Origin: Thermoleophilia bacterium
GTDB taxonomy: Bacteria > Actinomycetota > Thermoleophilia > Gaiellales > SKUG01
Length of the DNA: 48,164 nucleotides
Direction: 5' to 3'
NCBI GenBank assembly: GCA_025964435.1
Contig: JAOPYV010000164.1
Span: 1 to 48,164, forward strand
Shown here: positions 24,011-45,400 of the stretch, piece after piece
How positions within the stretch are numbered: position 1 is the stretch's first letter
Layout: each line of letters opens with the position of its first letter
Translations under genes and position numbers: made by a program
Notes under the pieces: model-generated
Told to the model about the DNA's origin: nothing
Databases searched by the model: none
What the model saw: the letters and a program-made list of their open reading frames with translations, nothing else

Positions 24011-24086
24011 ATCGAATTCCTGCTACCTGCCTGTCGCAGGAATGCAGGAAGAAGGTCCGGAAGCGGCCACCGAATGGCCGCGCGTC

Positions 24087-24278
24087 CTACGCCGCGTCGC
24101 GGTCGCGCACCGCCAGGGCGAAGCCGAACATGCTGCCGGAGAAGCGGGAACCGCCGCCAGGGGTGGGGTGTACGTGCTGGAGCGGCGGCAGCGGAGGCGG
24201 CGTCTTGGACGATGCGGGGAACGGGATGACCACGCCCTCCTGCTCGGTGGATTCGTCGTTCGAACGTGCCTCAGCCAT
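24087..24278 (-). CDS. 63-residue peptide, unknown function
   Basis: The ATG at 24278 has a strong ribosome-binding site (GGGAGGA about 7-8 nt upstream), which favours it over the track start at 24311. The peptide has an acidic N-terminal half (AEARSNDESTEQEG), a Pro-rich middle (SKTPPPLPPLQHVHP), a GGG, and a hydrophobic-aromatic C-terminal part (SRFSGSMFGFALAVRD). It has no signal peptide or Cys. The layout recalls a leader-plus-core peptide, but no modification enzyme is adjacent, so that is only a possibility. A perfect dyad sits in its 5' leader. Confidence 0.5.
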   Translation of the reverse strand: MAEARSNDESTEQEGVVIPFPASSKTPPPLPPLQHVHPTPGGGSRFSGSMFGFALAVRDRDAA

Positions 24279-24295
24279 GTGCATTTCCTCCCTCA

Positions 24296-24326
24296 GGCAT
24301 GCTGGATGCATGCCAACCCGACCATA
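24296..24326 (-). promoter_or_regulatory. TATGGT -10 followed by a GGCATGC-N5-GCATGCC dyad
   Basis: On the minus strand TATGGT (24326-24321) is followed 6 nt later by a perfect 7-bp inverted repeat, GGCATGC-atcca-GCATGCC (24314-24296). The dyad would span roughly +1 to +19 of the transcript and ends 5 nt before the ribosome-binding site. It could be an operator or a 5'-UTR hairpin. No matching -35 was found. Confidence 0.4.
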
Positions 24327-24363
24327 GGTATCGGCAGGTTTTGCACTTTCTTGAACATACTCG

Positions 24364-26712
24364 TCACGCGTCGCCAGATGGGCCTTCCACGCTGTTCGAG
24401 GCGATCAACATGAGCACGGGAAAACCCGAGAGCAGCTCGGCGGCGGGGCGTCCCGCAAGGTCCACGTCGGCACCGGTCACGACGTGGCGCCACGTCGTCG
24501 GCGCACCATCGGGCAACTCGAGCACGGCGCTCGCGCCAGCTTGGAAACCGGGTCGCGGGACTGCGACCAACGCCCACGTGTCACCCAGCTGGCGCGCGTA
24601 GGCGACCACCCCGACGCCCGTGTGGCGGACCGGCAGGTAGGAGCCATCCCGGAACAGCTCCCGATGCTCGCGCCGCGCTCGCAAGGCGGCACTGACCAGG
24701 CGCAGCTTGGATGGGGCGTCAGCACTGTCCAACAGCGCATCCAACGCGGCGAAGTCGACGGGCTGGCGATTGTCCGGATCCACCAGCGTCAGGGACTCGA
24801 CCTCGGTTCCCTGATAGGTGTCAGGCACGCCGGGGGCGAAGAGCTTGAGCGCCGTCGCCGCGAGCGAGTTGCACTCGCCCTCGGCTGCGATCTTCGCGAC
24901 CGCCTGCTCGACCTCACCGCTGGTCCGCAGCCGTTCCCCGAACGCCAGCACCGCGGATTCGTAGCTCTCGTCGGGGTCGGTCCAGCTCGTCCGCTCCTTC
25001 TCCTCGCGCAGGGCCTTGCGAACGTACTGCGCCAGCCGCGCACCGTCGAGCGGCCATGCGCCGACGAGCGTCGACGCGACCATCCATCCATCGTTCGCGT
25101 CCGGCGCCGCGAACCGCTCCAGCCACTCCTCCACGAGGTCGGCCCACCAGTCAGGGCGTTCGGTCAGCACCATCAGCCGGGCGCGAACGTCCTCGCTCCG
25201 CTTCGTGTCGTGCGTCGAGCTCGCGTTCATCGAGTGCGGCCACTCCTGCGCCAGCTGCCCGAGCAGCCAGTGGAAGCTGCCGACGGCCGCGGCAGGGTGC
25301 GATGGATGCGCACCGACCTCGTTGCGCGCCGGGACGGCGTAGTACCGGTAGAAGGCCGTGTCCTCGACGCTCTTCGCCGTGACCGGACCGCTGAACTGCT
25401 GCCACCGCAACGTCAGTTCCAGGTCCTCCTGCAGCGCTCGGCCAACCTGTGCCAAGGCGAGTGGATCGACGCCTGGATTCGCCGCTGCCCCCGCGAGCGC
25501 GTGCGCGATCACGCGCTGGTCCTCCGCCGATCGTCCCCGCGCATCGACGTAGGTGCGGTAGATCGGCAGCTGGGCGGTCACGACTGCCAGTGCATCGCGG
25601 ACGCGACGGAGCTCGCCCTCGTCGTCGCCGAGGTCGACGGCGTCGTCGCCGACGATGTGCCGGGCAAGCCGACCCAGCTCACCCCAGAACGCCTCGCGCA
25701 TCGTACGCAGCTTGGCGCTCGCGACGATGTCGTCGAACCCCTGCTCGTGGGCGGTCACCGCGGCGTAGCGCTCGGCGATCTGCTCGGCGCCGTCGGAGTC
25801 CACGAACAGCCCATCGCATGCATCGAGGAAGTGGTAGCCGGTCGTGCCTGCCACCGGCCAGTCCGGAGGGAGCACCTCGTCCTCGGCGAGGATCTTCTCG
25901 ACCAGGATGTAGAACGGCTCATCGCGTCCCGATGCAGCGCGTGCAGCCGTGGCGAGCTGCTCCAGGTAGCCGCGCGGATCACGGAGCCCGTCGACGTGAT
26001 CGACCCGGAGTCCGGTGACGCGTCCCTCGGCGACCAGTTCCAGGATGCGCGCGTGCACGTCCCGGAAGACGTGCGGAAGCTCCACGCGGACGCCGACGAG
26101 GCCGGTGATGTCGAAGAAACGGCGGTAGTTGAGCCGGCGTGCCTGCTCGCGCCAGTCCGCGAGCTCGTAGTGCTGGGCGTCGACGACCTCGGCGATGGTG
26201 GCGAGCTTGTCACTGCCCGCCCGGAGCGGGTAGCGGTGCTCGTGGTACGCCAGCTCGTCGCCGTCGACGTGCAGCTCACCGGCTGCGAGCACCTCGGCAA
26301 GCGGCGCGCCCAGCACCGGCAGGAGCAGTCGCCCCGCCCCGGCCGCCCAGTCGATGTCGAAGTGGTCCGCGTACGCAGACTCCTCGCCGCGCTCCAGGAC
26401 GTCCCGCCACCACGGGTTCGCGGTCGATGCAGCCATGTGGTTGGGCACGATGTCGAGCACGAGCCCCATCCCGCGTGACTCGAGCTCGTCGCTGAATGCG
26501 ATGAACTCGGCGTCGGTCCCCAGCCGAGGATCCAGCGTCGTCGGATCAGCGACGTCGTAGCCATGCGTGGAACCGGGCGCCGCACGCAGCAGCGGCGAGC
26601 AGTACACATCGGTGACACCGAGCCGTTCCAGGTACGGCAGCGTCGCGAGCGCCTCGACGAATCCGAACTCGGCCGTCATCTGCAGGCGGTACGTCGAGCA
26701 CGGCACGGGCAT
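24364..26712 (-). CDS. treY: malto-oligosyltrehalose synthase (TreY)
   Basis: The 782-residue GH13 enzyme (EC 5.4.99.15) converts the reducing-end maltose unit of a glucan chain to a trehalose unit. It opens with STYRLQMTAEFGF, the usual TreY start, followed by PNHMA, the nucleophile block GLRVDHVDGLRDP, the acid/base block FYILVEKILAEDEVL and the third Asp in SSTHDTKRSEDVRAR, which is characteristic of TreY. A C-terminal beta-domain closes the protein. Length is normal. It is the last gene of the six-gene glucan/trehalose operon and starts 2 nt after glgX. Its product is the substrate of TreZ, encoded two genes upstream. Confidence 0.95.
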   Translation of the reverse strand: MPVPCSTYRLQMTAEFGFVEALATLPYLERLGVTDVYCSPLLRAAPGSTHGYDVADPTTLDPRLGTDAEFIAFSDELESRGMGLVLDIVPNHMAASTANPWWRDVLERGEESAYADHFDIDWAAGAGRLLLPVLGAPLAEVLAAGELHVDGDELAYHEHRYPLRAGSDKLATIAEVVDAQHYELADWREQARRLNYRRFFDITGLVGVRVELPHVFRDVHARILELVAEGRVTGLRVDHVDGLRDPRGYLEQLATAARAASGRDEPFYILVEKILAEDEVLPPDWPVAGTTGYHFLDACDGLFVDSDGAEQIAERYAAVTAHEQGFDDIVASAKLRTMREAFWGELGRLARHIVGDDAVDLGDDEGELRRVRDALAVVTAQLPIYRTYVDARGRSAEDQRVIAHALAGAAANPGVDPLALAQVGRALQEDLELTLRWQQFSGPVTAKSVEDTAFYRYYAVPARNEVGAHPSHPAAAVGSFHWLLGQLAQEWPHSMNASSTHDTKRSEDVRARLMVLTERPDWWADLVEEWLERFAAPDANDGWMVASTLVGAWPLDGARLAQYVRKALREEKERTSWTDPDESYESAVLAFGERLRTSGEVEQAVAKIAAEGECNSLAATALKLFAPGVPDTYQGTEVESLTLVDPDNRQPVDFAALDALLDSADAPSKLRLVSAALRARREHRELFRDGSYLPVRHTGVGVVAYARQLGDTWALVAVPRPGFQAGASAVLELPDGAPTTWRHVVTGADVDLAGRPAAELLSGFPVLMLIASNSVEGPSGDA

Positions 26713-26714
26713 GG

Positions 26715-34632
<7,918 letters not shown>

Positions 34633-34635
34633 GTG

Positions 34636-39971
<5,336 letters not shown>

Positions 39972-40015
39972 GTTCGTGGCGATGCTTTCGTGGGTCGACG
40001 GGACGAACCCATCCC

Positions 40016-40021
40016 ATACCC
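40016..40021 (-). promoter_or_regulatory. candidate -10 (GGGTAT) for the glgE operon
   Basis: The 68-bp gap between the amylase stop and the glgE start holds GGGTAT on the minus strand. This matches the alternative (SigB/SigF-like) -10 form, but no GTTT-type -35 was found at the right distance. TATGGG, shifted by 3 nt, could be read as an ordinary -10. The six genes may also be partly transcribed from the amylase promoter. Confidence 0.25.
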
Positions 40022-40039
40022 ACTTCGCCGGTGGCTAGA

Positions 40040-41632
40040 TCAGGCCGTCTCGCGGAGCAGCACCGCGCCCCAGTTGCCGTCCATCTGGCCGAGGTCGAGC
40101 TTGCCGCCCTGCACCACGTGGCGGGCACCGCTCAGCGCGTCGATGAAGGCGGAACCATCGGCGGCGAAGGAGCCGACCGGCACGTCCACGTGCCGGCTCA
40201 CGACATTGTTGTTGAGCGCGACGACCGCATCGCGCGCGTCACCCTCGACGAAGCGTCGGAAGGAGAGCGTGTTGTCCTCGTTGTGGGACTTCAGCACCTC
40301 GAACTCGCCGCGTCGCAGCGCGTCGGAGCCCTTTCGCGTCTCGATCAGCTTCTGGTACAGGCCGAACATGTCGCCGGCGCGGTCCGCCTGGCCGCCGTCC
40401 TTGCGCTGCAGGCCGGTCAGCGTCGCCCGCGGCTCGAGCGAGTCGGCGACGTTCCAGTCGAAGGCGCGTCGCGAATCGGGATCCGCGCCGCCCTCCATGC
40501 CGATCTCAGCGCCGTAGTAGATGCTCGGCGCGCCCTGGTAGGTCATCTGGAAGATCGCCGCGGGCCGGGCGCGATACCAGTCGCCACCCGCCTGCGTGAT
40601 GAAGCGCGGCGTGTCGTGGCTCTCGAGGATGTTGAGCATCGCGAGCTTGTTCTCGGTCGCGTACGGGCTCTTCAGGCGGTTGACGAAGTCATCGACCGGG
40701 ATCGACTTCTTGGCGAAGAAGTCCACTGCCGGGAGCTGGAAGTGCTTGTAGTCCATGACGCCGTCGAACTGGTCGCCCTGGAGCATGCCGCTCGCGTCGT
40801 GCCAGTTCTCCCCGAGCATGTAGCCCTCGGGGTTCTCCGCCTTGATCACCTTGCGCGCCTCGCGCCAGACCTCGGGCTCGACCTCGTCGGCGACGTCCAT
40901 GCGCCAGCCGTCGATCTTGCCGTCGCGCATCCACTTCCGGACGATCGAATCCTTGCCGGTGACGAGCCCGTCCATGACGTCCGGGTGGAGGTTCTTGAGC
41001 ACCGGGAGCGTGGCGTAGGGGCCGCCCCACTCCGCCTTGCCCCAGCCCTCGTAGTCGTTGCTGCGCAGCACGCCCTTCTCGTCCGTGAAGGTCGAGATCG
41101 GGTGGCGGTGGACGTTGTAGTAGTCCCAGTACTTGCTCTCGCGCCCCTTCTCCTGCACGTCCTTGAACCAGACGTGCTCGTTGGAGGTGTGGTTCAGCAC
41201 GCCGTCGAGGATCAGCTTCACGCCGCTCGCGTGGGCGGTGTCGACGAGCTTGTCGAAGGCGGCGTTGCCGCCGAACGCAGGATCCACCTGCGTGAAGTCG
41301 GTCGTGTCGTACTTGTGGTTCGACGGCGCCGTGAAGATCGGGTTCAGGTACAGCGCGTTCACCCCGAGCTTCGTGAGGTGGCCGAGCTTCTCCGTCACGC
41401 CGTTGAGGTCGCCGCCCATGAAGAACTTGTCGTTCTTGGGCGGTGAGCCCCACGGGACGGTGCCAGCCGGGTCGTTGGAGGTGTCGCCGTTGCGGAATCG
41501 CTCCGGAAACACCTGGTAGAAGATCGCGTCCTTGACCCAGTCCGGGCTCTTCGCCGACGTGGCTGGCGCGGTCGTGGCGGGCTTGGCGGGCGTGGCGGGC
41601 GTGGCGGCTGAAGGGGAGGCGACGGGCTGCAT
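40040..41632 (-). CDS. GH13 alpha-amylase/neopullulanase-like glucan hydrolase
   Basis: The 799-residue track ORF is trimmed to the ATG at 41632, giving 530 residues. A Pro/Ala/Ser/Thr tail (SPSAATPATPAKPATTAPA) precedes the GH13 barrel, which starts at DWVKDAIFYQVFPERFRNGD. The nucleophile is in DGWRMDVADEVE, the acid/base in YMLGENWHDA and the third Asp in LESHDTPRFI; MTYQGAPSIYYGAEIGMEGG is typical of the cyclomaltodextrinase/neopullulanase group. There is no N-terminal starch-binding domain and no recognisable signal peptide, so a cytosolic role degrading maltodextrin or glycogen fits. GATAGT lies 6 nt before the ATG, a possible leaderless start. It precedes the glgE operon on the same strand. 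Confidence 0.87.
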   Translation of the reverse strand: MQPVASPSAATPATPAKPATTAPATSAKSPDWVKDAIFYQVFPERFRNGDTSNDPAGTVPWGSPPKNDKFFMGGDLNGVTEKLGHLTKLGVNALYLNPIFTAPSNHKYDTTDFTQVDPAFGGNAAFDKLVDTAHASGVKLILDGVLNHTSNEHVWFKDVQEKGRESKYWDYYNVHRHPISTFTDEKGVLRSNDYEGWGKAEWGGPYATLPVLKNLHPDVMDGLVTGKDSIVRKWMRDGKIDGWRMDVADEVEPEVWREARKVIKAENPEGYMLGENWHDASGMLQGDQFDGVMDYKHFQLPAVDFFAKKSIPVDDFVNRLKSPYATENKLAMLNILESHDTPRFITQAGGDWYRARPAAIFQMTYQGAPSIYYGAEIGMEGGADPDSRRAFDWNVADSLEPRATLTGLQRKDGGQADRAGDMFGLYQKLIETRKGSDALRRGEFEVLKSHNEDNTLSFRRFVEGDARDAVVALNNNVVSRHVDVPVGSFAADGSAFIDALSGARHVVQGGKLDLGQMDGNWGAVLLRETA

Positions 41633-41793
41633 CGTCCAACTATCCCCGACCGTGGCGTCGATTCGCAGCGGCCACGTGCCAGGCGGCGCGGAAGGGGCAC
41701 ACGAGCGGCCGCCTTGGCCCACCCACGACGACGGCGCCACCTCGCGTGATGCGAGATGACGCCGTTGACCGGTCGCCCATGCAGCAGCGCGGA

Positions 41794-42624
41794 TCAGACC
41801 TCGCGGTCGATGCTGCTTGCTGCGGGCGTCCGGTTCCCCGTGATGCGATTCGGAGTGGTCAGGTCCGGCATGCCGGAGGCGTCGTCGGACTGCTCGCCTG
41901 CGAACTCCTCCTTCGCCTTCTCGGCCCCGGCGCTGATTGCCTCCGTTGCGCGCTCGACCGTCTCCTGTGCCTTGTCGACGGTGTCGGAGACGAGCTGCGA
42001 AGCCTTCTCCTTGACCTGCTCCTGGACGGGAGCCAGCTTCTCCTGCTCCGCCTGCGACCGCGGGATGAAGCTTCCCGCGACGGCGCCGATCGCCAACGCA
42101 CCGAGCCCGAGCAGGTGGCTGTGCTCGCGCACCGCTACCTTGGCCTGGGTGCGACTCGGGATGTGGTCGACGATCGCCTCCTTGGCGTGCGAGACCTGAC
42201 CCGTGACGGCCGAGCCGGCATGGCTGACCTTCGACTGGGCTGACCCCATCATCGAGTCGCCGGATTCGTGCCGCATGCCGTCTCCCGACGATACGGAGCT
42301 GCGGGTGGGATCGTACGTCGAGATCGATCGTGGTGGTGCCGCGTCGTCCCCGCGTGCCTTGAGGTTCCTGGCAAGCACCGTGCCGCCGAGACCCATCGCG
42401 ATGAGTGGCGCGATGTTGTGGCGGACGAATCCGCCCCATCCCTCGCCTGGCTGTCCCTGGTTCATTCCGAGCGTTCCTTTCACCTTGCCGACGGCGTCCT
42501 CGGCGATGTTGCTCACCTGCCGTCGTACGTTGAGCTTGTTCTCGAGCGCATCGATGTCACGGACGATGAGGTCCCGCGTGCGTTCGTTGTGCCGCTTGAT
42601 CAGGCCTTGTGTTCCTTGATCCAC
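41794..42624 (-). CDS. DUF3618-type membrane-associated stress protein
   Basis: The GTG at 42624 has a strong ribosome-binding site (AAGGAGGACCTGAC) inside the end of the upstream gene and gives 276 residues. The N-terminus (RTRDLIVRDIDALENKLNVRR) is the DUF3618 helix, which usually carries the xDIExTR(x)xL pattern. One short hydrophobic segment (IAPLIAMGLGGTVLA) and a second (GLGALAIGAVAGSFI) flank a Ser/His-rich region. The C-terminal third is a charged coiled-coil-like helix (EQVKEKASQLVSDTVDKAQE). The role of the family is unknown; it is often found with Holin-X and YtxH-like proteins, as here. It overlaps the upstream gene by 25 nt, indicating coupling. Confidence 0.78.
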   Translation of the reverse strand: MDQGTQGLIKRHNERTRDLIVRDIDALENKLNVRRQVSNIAEDAVGKVKGTLGMNQGQPGEGWGGFVRHNIAPLIAMGLGGTVLARNLKARGDDAAPPRSISTYDPTRSSVSSGDGMRHESGDSMMGSAQSKVSHAGSAVTGQVSHAKEAIVDHIPSRTQAKVAVREHSHLLGLGALAIGAVAGSFIPRSQAEQEKLAPVQEQVKEKASQLVSDTVDKAQETVERATEAISAGAEKAKEEFAGEQSDDASGMPDLTTPNRITGNRTPAASSIDREV

Positions 42625-43058
42625 GTCAGGTCCTCCTTCGTCTGGTTGATGGCTCCACTCGGAGCGATCTGGGCGTGCTGGATGCGGTTGCGCGCAACGA
42701 GTGCGAACGCAGCTGCGATGGCCCCGAACACGGCGGCCACGATGAGGTAGCTGGCCCATGCGGGCAGCGCTTCGTCGAGCCCTGCGGCAGCTGCGAAGCC
42801 GAGCAGGATCACCGTCGCCAACGCGAACGGCCAGGCGGCTGCGCCGATCGCCGCCGCACCACCGAGCTGCTTGGCGCTGGTCGTCGCCTCCTGCTTCGCC
42901 AGCGCGAACTCGCCGCGCATCAGCTCCTGCGTGTGGGATGCGAGGTCACTGACGATCTGGCCGATCGAGCGCTCGTCCTCGACGGAGCCCGGGGCGTACC
43001 GCTCGCGGACCGTGCGCCCGCCGATCGGCACGCCACGGCGTTCTGCGGTCCAGGCCAT
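42600..43058 (-). CDS. Holin-X/phage-holin-superfamily III-type membrane protein (PF07332-like)
   Basis: The 152-residue protein has an amphipathic N-terminal half (IGQIVSDLASHTQELMRGEFALAKQEA, the typical PF07332 opening) and two membrane helices (GAAAWPFALATVILLGFAAAAG; YLIVAAVFGAIAAAFALVA). Despite the name, chromosomal members in actinobacteria are not phage lysis genes; they occur in conserved stress-type cassettes and their function is not established. It starts on the stop of the upstream gene (TGATG) and its 3' end contains the ribosome-binding site of the DUF3618 gene. Confidence 0.85.
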   Translation of the reverse strand: MAWTAERRGVPIGGRTVRERYAPGSVEDERSIGQIVSDLASHTQELMRGEFALAKQEATTSAKQLGGAAAIGAAAWPFALATVILLGFAAAAGLDEALPAWASYLIVAAVFGAIAAAFALVARNRIQHAQIAPSGAINQTKEDLTWIKEHKA

Positions 43059-43561
43059 CAGTACACCCCTCGGTCCATCGAGCTGGCGCGGACCGCACTC
43101 GGGTCGACCGGCTTGAGCGCACGCGACAACGCGAACCCTGCACCGAACAGCCCTGCGGCGAAGAGCAACGGATGACGCCGCACCTGTGCGGAGAGGTCCT
43201 TCGTCATCTCCTCGACCGGGGTGCGCTCGACGTAGGAGACGACGTTGCCGGCCGAGTTGGAGACCTGCTCGATCGCCTTGCCGACCTGCGGCTGCTCCTC
43301 GGCGATGTTGCGCGCGAACTCCTGCGCCTTCTCCTGGATCGCGCGCGCCGTGTCGGCCATCTCGGAGCGCCGGGTGTCAGCCTTGTCAGCGACCTTGTGT
43401 GCGACGCTGCCGATTCGATCCGCCGTGCCGTGCCGGAGCTCGCCGCCGGTTTCCTTGATGGTGCCAGCAGCGCCTTCGAGCGCGGTCCCTGCCTTGTCCG
43501 TGAGCGATGGACTGGTAGAGCCTTCCAGCCCTGCTCGATTCCCGGTATATGTCCCGGCCAT
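43058..43561 (-). CDS. YtxH/apolipophorin-like helical membrane-anchored protein
   Basis: The ATG at 43561 has GCAGGAGGACACC before it, so the track extension is rejected; the product is 167 residues. A polar, helix-rich body (DKAGTALEGAAGTIKETGG; MADTARAIQEKAQEFARNI) resembles LEA/YtxH-type stress proteins, and a C-terminal region with RRHPLLFAAGLFGAGFALSRAL anchors it in the membrane, as in DUF883/ElaB-like proteins. These proteins are associated with desiccation, osmotic or stationary-phase stress. It is the first gene of the three-gene cassette and its stop overlaps the Holin-X start. Confidence 0.72.
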   Translation of the reverse strand: MAGTYTGNRAGLEGSTSPSLTDKAGTALEGAAGTIKETGGELRHGTADRIGSVAHKVADKADTRRSEMADTARAIQEKAQEFARNIAEEQPQVGKAIEQVSNSAGNVVSYVERTPVEEMTKDLSAQVRRHPLLFAAGLFGAGFALSRALKPVDPSAVRASSMDRGVY

Positions 43562-43754
43562 GGTGTCCTCCTGCAAAGTCGTCGTTGTGACGGGTAGGAG
43601 TGTCATGCCGCACAGGTAGGACAGAAAACGAGGTACCTACGAGGAGCCTGTCGATCTTCGCCGAAGCCTGCGCACACCGCGCGATCGAACGGAAATCACA
43701 GTTTCATGGATGCGGCGCGGTCCATCGGGATCGCGCATCGCGCGTCAGGAGCAG

Positions 43755-43827
43755 GGCCGGATAGCGGACTCGAACCGCTGACATCCACTTTACAAGAGTG
43801 GCGCTCTACCAACTGAGCTAATCCGGC
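43755..43827 (-). tRNA. tRNA-Thr (anticodon TGT)
   Basis: The minus strand folds as a cloverleaf: acceptor GCCGGAT with ATCCGGC, D-arm GCTC...GAGC, anticodon stem CCACT/AGTGG around CTTGTAA (anticodon TGT), variable ATGTC, and T-arm AGCGG-TTCGAGT-CCGCT. All stems pair fully. CCA is not encoded. The discriminator position reads C, whereas bacterial tRNA-Thr usually has A or U there. Confidence 0.95.
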
Positions 43828-43890
43828 AACGTCGTCCATCCTACCCGGACGGCTCCTCCACTTTCGAGGGCCGCACCTCGGGACGAGGCA

Positions 43891-43896
43891 TATTCT
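43891..43896 (+). promoter_or_regulatory. -10 element TATTCT upstream of the Ser/Thr kinase gene
   Basis: TATTCT matches TAnnnT well and lies 25 nt before the ATG at 43922, between the divergent tRNA and the kinase. No convincing -35 is present at 16-18 nt upstream. Confidence 0.35.
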
Positions 43897-43921
43897 CCGC
43901 CGAGCGCGCAACAAGCCATGT

Positions 43922-45400
43922 ATGGAGACGACCACGACCGACAGGCTTCCCGAGCGATACGCCGACGCCGAGCTAGTCGCGCGGGGCGGCATGGGCGAGG
44001 TGTGGCGCGCCACGGACACGCTGCTCAATCGTCCGGTCGCCGTGAAGCTCCTGCGCGACAGTGCGGGCAACGAGCCGCCGGAGACCCTGCGGCTGCGCTT
44101 CCAACGCGAGGCGCAGGCAATCGCGCGCCTCTCGTCGCATCCGCGCATCGTCACCGTCTTCGACGTCGGCGAGACCGCCGGCGGCGTGCCCTACATGACG
44201 ATGCAGTGGCTGGGCGGCGGCACGCTGCCCGTCGACCGCACCGCTGCCGACTGGAGCGATCGTGCTGCGGTGCGCTGGCTCGCGCAGGCGGCGAGCGGAC
44301 TCGACGCCGCGCACCTCGCGAACATCGTGCACCGCGACGTGAAGCCGAGCAACATCCTGCTCGACGAGGAGGGTGATGCGTACATCGGCGACTTCGGCAT
44401 CGCCCAGGTCCAGCAGGGTGTCGCGGGCGCACTGACGCAGACCGGAACGCTCATCGGAACGGCGTCCTACATGTCGCCGGAGCAGGCGACCGGCGACGGC
44501 GTCGAGGCAGCCAGTGACCAGTATGCGTTGGCGTCGATCGCCTACGAGATGCTCGTCGGGGTGCGGCCCTTCCCGCGCGAGAGCCCGCTTGCCGAGCTTG
44601 CTGCGCACGTCTCGGAACCGCCACCCACGCCGTCGCTGCAACGACCCGGCCTGCCGCCGGCCGTCGATGCCGTGTTCCTGCGCGCGCTGGCGAAGCAGCC
44701 TGACGAGCGCTACCTGACCTGCGGCGCCTTCGTCGAGGAGCTGCAGGCTGCGCTGGCCCAGTCGGCGCCAATCGCGGCACCTGCCGAGCCGACGCGGCCA
44801 CAGCCGATGCGCCCGCGGCCGCAACCAACGCGCCGTCGACAGCGGCGATCGCACGCGCTCCTGCCCCTCGCGGCGGTGCTCGCCATCGCTGGAGTCGGCG
44901 GCATCACGCTGGCGCTCACCACGGGCGACCGCGAACCTCCCACCGAGCAGGCCAAGGTCGAGGACGCGACACCGGCGACGACCACGCCAGCGACCACTGC
45001 GCCAGCGGCAACGACACCTGCCACGACGGCACCTGCGACGACGCCTCCCGCGACGACCACGCCCGCGGCTGCCGCCGACGCAGGGCCGCAGGACGCGCCG
45101 CAAGCGGCCCCCCGTGCGCCGACCCCCACGTCCACCAGCGCGGCGATAGCGCAGCACCTGCGCTCATTCCGGCTGCTGCAACAGCGCCGCTACTCCGAAG
45201 CGCTCGCCGAAGGCACGGCATCCCTGGCCCGGCTCGGTGGGGTCAAGCCGTACGAGGCGTTCGCCAACTACAACGTGGGCGCGAGCCTCGTCGGACTCGG
45301 GCGCTGCGCCGAAGCACTTCCCTACCTGGATCGCTCCGAGCAGCTCCAGGGAAGCCGCGCAGAGATCCGCGCGGCGCGGAACACCTGCTCGCGCGGCTAG
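43922..45400 (+). CDS. PknB-type Ser/Thr protein kinase with extracellular TPR-like tail
   Basis: The 492-residue product has a Hanks-type kinase domain in residues 12-275: Gly-rich loop LVARGGMGEVW, Lys in PVAVKLL, catalytic loop HRDVKPSNILL, DFG in YIGDFGIA, and an activation loop with TQTGTLIGTASYMSPEQA. A Pro/Arg-rich juxtamembrane region and a membrane helix (HALLPLAAVLAIAGVGGITLAL) follow. Outside, a Thr/Pro/Ala linker of TPATT-like repeats leads to a C-terminal TPR-like pair of helices (QRRYSEALAEGTASLAR; GRCAEALPYLDRSEQLQG). There are no PASTA domains, so the signal sensed differs from that of PknB. The substrate is unknown. It overlaps the convergent DUF922 gene by 4 nt. Confidence 0.93.
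   Translation: METTTTDRLPERYADAELVARGGMGEVWRATDTLLNRPVAVKLLRDSAGNEPPETLRLRFQREAQAIARLSSHPRIVTVFDVGETAGGVPYMTMQWLGGGTLPVDRTAADWSDRAAVRWLAQAASGLDAAHLANIVHRDVKPSNILLDEEGDAYIGDFGIAQVQQGVAGALTQTGTLIGTASYMSPEQATGDGVEAASDQYALASIAYEMLVGVRPFPRESPLAELAAHVSEPPPTPSLQRPGLPPAVDAVFLRALAKQPDERYLTCGAFVEELQAALAQSAPIAAPAEPTRPQPMRPRPQPTRRRQRRSHALLPLAAVLAIAGVGGITLALTTGDREPPTEQAKVEDATPATTTPATTAPAATTPATTAPATTPPATTTPAAAADAGPQDAPQAAPRAPTPTSTSAAIAQHLRSFRLLQQRRYSEALAEGTASLARLGGVKPYEAFANYNVGASLVGLGRCAEALPYLDRSEQLQGSRAEIRAARNTCSRG
44970..45075 (+). repeat. TPATT-like repeat tract in the kinase linker
   Basis: A run of imperfect 12-15-nt units encodes Thr-Pro-Ala-Thr-Thr repeats linking the membrane helix to the extracellular domain of the kinase. 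It resembles glycosylated, wall-spanning linkers of actinobacterial surface proteins. The repeat number may vary between strains. Confidence 0.6.

Noticed and set aside
23543-24413. Plus-strand ORFs over 23543-24413
   Set aside because: They overlap the minus-strand 237- and 63-residue genes, which have ribosome-binding sites and plausible hydrophobic patterns; the plus frames are Arg/Pro/His-rich without motifs.
42600-43058. Prophage remnant, suggested by the holin-superfamily protein
   Set aside because: There is no endolysin, structural or integrase gene nearby, and this family is a normal chromosomal component in actinobacteria.
43604-43629. GTTT-N16-GGCATG, a possible SigB-type promoter for the stress cassette
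   Set aside because: The -35 fits, but the -10 matches the GGGTAT consensus at only two of six bases.
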